Below, in pieces: positions 59,380 through 64,000 of a stretch of DNA of 64,000 nucleotides. The position numbers were made by a program, and so were the translations under genes. Below the pieces are notes generated by a model. That model made no database searches. It saw only the letters and a list, made by a program, of their open reading frames with translations, and was not told the DNA's origin. Every line of letters begins with the position of its first letter. Position 1 is the first letter of the stretch. Where the stretch lies: contig OZ020305.1 of NCBI GenBank assembly GCA_963971305.1, positions 3,133,001 through 3,197,000 on the forward strand, given 5' to 3'. The stretch is from Arcuatula senhousia. Lineage: Eukaryota; Mollusca; Bivalvia; Mytilida; Mytilidae.

Positions 59380-60140
59380 GGGGCCCGGTTAATGAAGCTG
59401 CCCTAAGCTATATCCTAAACTGTGTCTTATATATGAATGAAAATAGGTTGTAGGAAGTATCATCCTTAGACACGTACTAGGTTGTTAAAAGAAGCCATCT
59501 TAGAATAACCATTAATATGACCTTTCTTAAACGGATTTAGGATAATCCTATATATATAGCAATATACATTTAAGCCAATGTAAAAGCGTCTGAAATAAAT
59601 GAAGGTTTTTGTTTTACATTTACAAATGATTTAAATGATATGAAATAAATGTTAACATTTTTTTTTTATTTCGAAAACTTTAAAATAAATCTATTTCAGT
59701 ATCATTAAAATGCATTTAGTTTGGGAGGCAAATATCCACGAGCAACATTGGTTGTAAATTGTGAAAATTCTACATACAATAGAATATTTGCTTAAAGACA
59801 GACAGCAATATCCAATATAGGGTCAACGAATGGGTAGATATTTCATAAATGGAAAAAAAACTATTTGCAAAATTTAGAAAGTAAAATATCAAAATAAATG
59901 AGAGTTGGGCCACATACAACCCTAATTAAGTGAGATAACACAAATTTCCGACACTTTTTTAAGTTGAAAGACACAACGATTGTCCTGAGACAACAATTGT
60001 CACATCTTAAATTTGGGACCAAAATTGGAACATGTCTTTACTTAGGATGCCTTTAATAACACGACTTATGACTGAAACATGTCCAAAGACCATCCTTAGA
60101 CATATTCCAATCCTAATACACCTTCCTTAACACGGCCCCG
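59380..60140. mobile_element. TIR element, 760 bp, copy 1
   Basis: GGGGCCCGGTTAATGAAGCT at the left and CTTCCTTAACACGGCCCCG at the right are imperfect inverses. The second copy at 63366-64000 shares the internal order: TCCTAAGC and CATCCTTAGACACG segments, CAAATATCCACG, TAGAATAT, and a CAGACACTTTTTTAAG-like segment. No coding frame and no clear target duplication were seen, so it is non-autonomous. Confidence 0.8.
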
Positions 60141-61019
60141 GAATTAAATTTCTTCTTCAAGAAGCATCAAATTAAATGATTTGGTGATTACTACACTTAA
60201 CTTATAATATTCTTTAACAGAAAATGTGTAAGAAGTTAATGTCCTATTGAATCTCAAATAAAGGTAACTACAAAACTACCGAATGGGGGTGATCAATCTC
60301 ATATATCCAAGAGTAAAAGACAAAACAATGCAAATACGTACCAGGGTAATTGGAGATCGCAATGGTCCTGACTTGGCATAGGGATTTCAAAACAAACATA
60401 TTAAAGCAAACATCTATTAAAATGTCTTAATGTATGGTATACAGTTATCTTATTTATATACATATATCCAGTTTTATCCTGAAAATTGTCTTTTTTTTTT
60501 GGTTATTGTCAGACCTTGTTGTAAGTTCTATTAATTTTGCAACATGCATGATTCAGATTACTTCTGCTTACTAGGCTATGCTTTTTTATAGACTCTTTAA
60601 CCTACATTAAGATTTTTAAGATATTTTTTTTTACATAATTTGATTAGTATATACACTAAAGGTATACCAAAATGGTTTTTACTTTTGCAAATCATTTTAC
60701 TCACATACCTGATTATGGTTTTCCTTTGGTCTGTAAATATACTATCTGTACTTTTCAGGATTTTATTGATTTCACACACAGATTGTCAAGAATTCTTTAA
60801 ACAAAAACGCGTATGGCAAACATTGTCCTATCATTTGATACACCAATTCTGATAATGACAACATTCAGTCGACTTTAGGGTATAAGGTAAACGGCACAAT
60901 CCTATGACATTTCGACGTCATAATCGTATTTTCATAATCCTTGACGTCACTGTATTTCTTTTTTTTTCTCACAGATCAATCAGTTAAAAACGGCTCATCC
61001 TCCCCCGATTATTTTTGTA
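60141..61019. other. Non-coding stretch
   Basis: AT-rich DNA. TGACGTCACTG near 60950 and CGACGTCATAA near 60915 are two CRE-like strings. No gene was recognised. Confidence 0.35.
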
Positions 61020-61350
61020 CTCTTATTAGAATTTTATCAGGAGATCGTAAAGAACAAGAAGGTGGAAGAAGCAAGGTCCTTAAATCTCACTTTCGGATAC
61101 TTTGATAATTTCCTCTTTGTCAGCAATGCTTTAGTACGGTTAACCATGCAATTGCTTTAATTTATCCGCCAAAGTAAGAGGTCAAAACCCACATAATCTA
61201 CTTGTTTCATTATATTCTTGATATTTAGAATTTGACTCAGGCGGTCATCTTTGTACATGTTTATACGACAAAAGAAAGGATTTCAATTTTCGAAATAATT
61301 ATTTTACTAAAAAATAAGTACTAATAACATACCTACCTCAACTGCATACC
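61020..61350 (+). pseudogene. Penelope-like RT fragment, broken
   Basis: The + readings give FYQEIVKNKKVEEARSLNL, TFRYFDNFLFVSNA, then after frame changes GGHLCTCLYDKRKDFNF. They align in order with LHSHEADFLQ, FRYIYDVLSLNN and LYDKRDDFNF of the larger relic at 21735-23036. The catalytic box reads YFDN. Stops and frameshifts make it non-functional. It resembles a different family member, not a duplicate. Confidence 0.65.
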
Positions 61351-61689
61351 ATGTGTATATTTCATAAAATATTTAAAAAATCAGGGCTCGAACACAATGA
61401 CATTTTTCTTATTTTTAAACCCACACCGTTGTCTCCGTGACCGGCTCAAGACCAAGATTTTCGATTGGTAAAAAAATCCAAGTTATTTCAAAAATGGAAT
61501 TATTCGTGTTTTTGACTTTTTTTTGTATTGAGACTATCACTACACTATCCATGCATGCATAATGTGTTAACGAACTAGCTATATTGTGTGTTATCTTCGA
61601 AGTCTGAGATCGCAATGAATGAGAGCCTGCCTCAATTTTCCTGGTGTGTCTTAATTTGCTTGTTTTTTTAATATTTTTCGTACAAATAC

Positions 61690-61890
61690 CAAAATGGGGT
61701 CAAAATCGGGTAATTTAGTTATACTGTATATATATGTTTCAAGGAGTAACCTCTCATTAGCAGCATTTAATCAAAACATTGGAAGGTCAAAAGCAAAGAG
61801 CATTGAAAGAAATGTACTCAAAACTTTAAAAACTTCGAACAGGAAACAAACAGCATTGAAGGATATCGACCTGGTGTTTTCAACAATTTT
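61690..61890 (+). pseudogene. Second copy of the unrecognised coding relic
   Basis: The frame from 61694 contains AAFNQNIGRSKAKSIERNVL and TLKTSNRKQTALKDIDLVFS. It aligns with the minus-strand reading at 2167-2400. Being adjacent to retroelement fragments, it probably derives from a mobile element. No domain is recognised. Confidence 0.4.
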
Positions 61891-62087
61891 CAATTTTAAA
61901 AGATTTATCATCCTAGTTCTAAAGTTTTGTTCTTACTTTTATGTACCGTAAAACTGCTCTCACTTGGTAGAGGTATTATAGAGGTATTGGTTGATAAAAT
62001 AAGGCGTTCAGGTCCAACTTCCCAATCTTCAGAGATCGGTTGCAACACACACTCTTTGTGAGACTTAATCCTGGATATGAATAGATT

Positions 62088-62605
62088 TAGTTAGTTAGTT
62101 ATTGCTTTACTCCCAAGCAGCACGAGTCGGCTATATCCGGGAGATGAACATGAAAGTGGTGATACAATGAACATGAAATGATGATGAAGTAGATGAAATG
62201 GGGAAACAAGGCCAATCGGGTAGGAGAGTTTTGACTGCCACTGGAAACAGGAGTGATGGGTAGGGTCGGGAAATTTTGCCTCCTGCATGGGGATCCTACG
62301 GGTCCTACTCTTACCGAGACCTGCAGCAGGGTTCTTTAACGTGCGAGGAACGTGACATTTTTCCCAACACGGTGCACTACTATGGTTTGCGGTCAGGTTT
62401 TCCGCATTATCGCCTGACGACCACGCATCTCTCGATGTCAGGGCTGCCCCATTCAACCACCTGGGGCACACATCCCAGTCGCTTTGTGGGCAAAGCGACC
62501 TGACCCGATGTCAGGTTTCTGAGCGCTCTTTAGTGGACTTTTACCGACAAGCTTAGCGCTGCTGCGGGCCTATTCGCCACCCGGAACCCGCATGGGTGGG
62601 ATATG
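62088..62605 (-). repeat. SINE/LINE-like repeat, inverse copy of 47427-47885
   Basis: Reverse complement of the + copy at 47427: ATGCGGGTTCCGGGTGGCGA, ATAGGCCCGCAGCAGCGCTA and TGTCGGTAAAAGTCCACTAA, ending in an ACTAACTAACTAA tail (62088 side). The 126-codon minus frame and 75-codon plus frame are repeat-derived. Confidence 0.75.
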
Positions 62606-62727
62606 AATAGATACAGTACAACAATCAGCAATGTTTCCAATAATACGAAGCCAAGGAACGTTAAAAAAAAATAAACTCAATCATTAAATGCTCTTCAGGC
62701 TGAAGGAGAACCTATATCGTCAAACCC

Positions 62728-62995
62728 ATGTACTTTAATTTTCAAATTATTAAGTTCCCTAACCTTGAAAGCAACATACCTACCTCACCTGCTTACGGTG
62801 TTTATATTTCACAACTTATTCGATATGCCAGCCCTTGTACAAATTTTTCTGTGTGTTTTTTTTTATAAGAGACTGCTGTCTTCGTGACCAAGGTTACAAG
62901 AAAATGCGTCTCATACGGTCCCTAAAAAATTCTTTCTTCGTTATCAGCCACTGGTGGAAAACTTCAAAATTAAGTTGAACGTATTGGTTGTTGCT
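62728..62995 (+). pseudogene. Penelope-like RT C-terminal fragment
   Basis: The + readings give YFNFQIIKFPNLESNIPTSP, AYGVYISQLIRYASPC, then after a T-run frameshift RDCCLRDQGYKKMRLIRSLK and KFFFRYQPLVENFK. These match the C-terminal region of the relic at 21735-23036 (SNIPSAPAYGVYVSQLIRHS and the LLKKFYERHHALLDKYG segment). It is broken and short. Confidence 0.75.
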
Positions 62996-63049
62996 GATTG
63001 TTGTACTGCCATGATCATCTTATCATCCCTACCGTGTTACGTTGTGTGT

Positions 63050-63260
63050 TACTACCGGTCGATAAGATCGCAATGGAAGAGGGAGGTTTGGCGTGCCATA
63101 AAACCTGGCTTAACCCACCATTTCATTTGAAATGCCTGTACCAAGTCAGGACTATTCCGGTGTGTGTTCCATGTTTTGTCTTTTCTCTTGGACATTGAGA
63201 TTGATCCTCCAAGCTCGGTAAGTTTGTTATTACCTTTATTCATATAAATCAAAAAGACAA
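63050..63260 (+). repeat. Tail repeat following a retroelement fragment
   Basis: GATCGCAATGGAAGAGGGAG, CATAAAACCTGGCTTAACCC, GTACCAAGTCAGGACTATTC and CCATGTTTTGTCTTTTCTCT match the family seen at 6085-6290. The copy directly follows a reverse-transcriptase fragment, which links the family to Penelope-like elements. Confidence 0.7.
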
Positions 63261-63365
63261 ATATTCCTGTTTCAAAATCAGAAAAGTTTTTCACTCCCTA
63301 GCATATCACAGGAGTTTTAAAATATACACACCATATTCTGGTGAGATATAAGAATACATGTACCT

Positions 63366-64000
63366 CAGGGGCCAGGTTAATGAAGCTGTCCTAAGCCGTG
63401 TCCTAAACCATGTCTTAGGACTTAACATGTAGAAAGGATCATCCTTAGACGCGTCCTAGGATGTAAAACGAAGCCATCTTAGGATAACCACATTTTACGA
63501 ATTTAGGATAATTCTAAATAGCCATATGTAATGCATTTACGCCGATGTAAAGGCGTTTAAAAAAAAAAGAAGACTTTAGTTTTTTTTGTTTTACATTTTC
63601 AAAAGTAAAATAGATTCAAACGTTGCGAATCCTTTTTTCGATAATAAAATTGATTTATTGCAATATTGCATTTTTTCATACGTTTTTTTTTTCTGCGCGT
63701 TGCACTTATCACTAATATCAAAAGCAAATCCTTAGGTTTGGGAAGCAAATATCCACGTGAACTGTTAAATGTTAATTTCAAAAGTCTAGTACTACATATA
63801 ATAGAATATCGTCAATCTGTAACTGGTAAAACACACATCACCAATATCCAACATGCGGGTAACTATTGGGAAAATTTCATCAATTGCAAAAATATCTTTA
63901 TTTGCTAAATTTAGAAAGTAAAATATCAAAAATGAGAATTGTGTTACATACAACCACCATTCAACGAGGTAAAACCTATTTCAGACACTTTTTTTAAGTT
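63366..64000. mobile_element. TIR element copy 2, cut by the window end
   Basis: CAGGGGCCAGGTTAATGAAG opens the copy in the same orientation as 59380, with the same internal order, up to CAGACACTTTTTTTAAGTT at the window edge. The right end is outside the window. Confidence 0.75.

Noticed and set aside
62091..62503. 126-codon minus-strand and 75-codon plus-strand frames
   Set aside because: They lie wholly in a dispersed SINE/LINE-like repeat whose other copy at 47427-47885 does not keep them open.

Overview
The window is animal nuclear DNA, and the best guess is a marine bivalve, probably a mussel of the Mytilus type. The evidence is AT-rich composition, two coding exons joined by a 19.5-kb intron, and dispersed repeats of a kind I associate with bivalve genomes, including several copies of a tail repeat that follows retroelement reverse transcriptase. 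No bacterial-style gene organisation is present. Species identity is an inference and was not tested.

One host gene is certain. An LBX (ladybird) homeobox gene lies on the minus strand: coding exon 1 at 54576-54978, intron 35054-54575, and coding exon 2 at 34542-35053. The joined coding sequence is 915 nt (304 codons plus stop). It carries an eh1-like repressor motif, an LBX-type pre-homeodomain motif and an intact 60-residue homeodomain. A second host locus is shown by one C-type-lectin-like exon at 4838-5046 (+); the rest of that gene was not found.

Most of the remaining sequence is mobile or repetitive DNA. From 1 to 5 kb there are dispersed repeats, a 180-bp tandem repeat, an inverted 21-bp satellite (3536-4325) and the lectin exon. 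From 7 to 9.7 kb a 2.7-kb TIR element carries seven copies of a 16-bp motif and is interrupted by a complete non-autonomous Helitron (8193-8972). From 13.6 to 15.2 kb is a foldback element whose arms are 21-bp tandem arrays. From 20.7 to 25.1 kb is a 4.4-kb inverted repeat with arms of about 0.87 kb, which encloses a broken Penelope-like reverse transcriptase. From 27.5 to 28.3 kb is a dead LINE reverse transcriptase. The LBX intron holds LINE 3' ends, a foldback element (44837-45996) and small MITE-like elements. Upstream of LBX are another foldback element (57601-58849), a TIR element family (59380-60140, and 63366 to the window end) and more reverse-transcriptase debris.

The most notable pattern is four loci in 64 kb where short tandem repeats are arranged as two inverted arms. 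Two of these loci have perfect 9-bp target-site duplications, and a third has a probable 6-bp (or 4-bp) one. This points to a class of mobile foldback elements with satellite-like arms. Boundaries and duplications were read directly from the sequence. Family names and mechanisms are inference.
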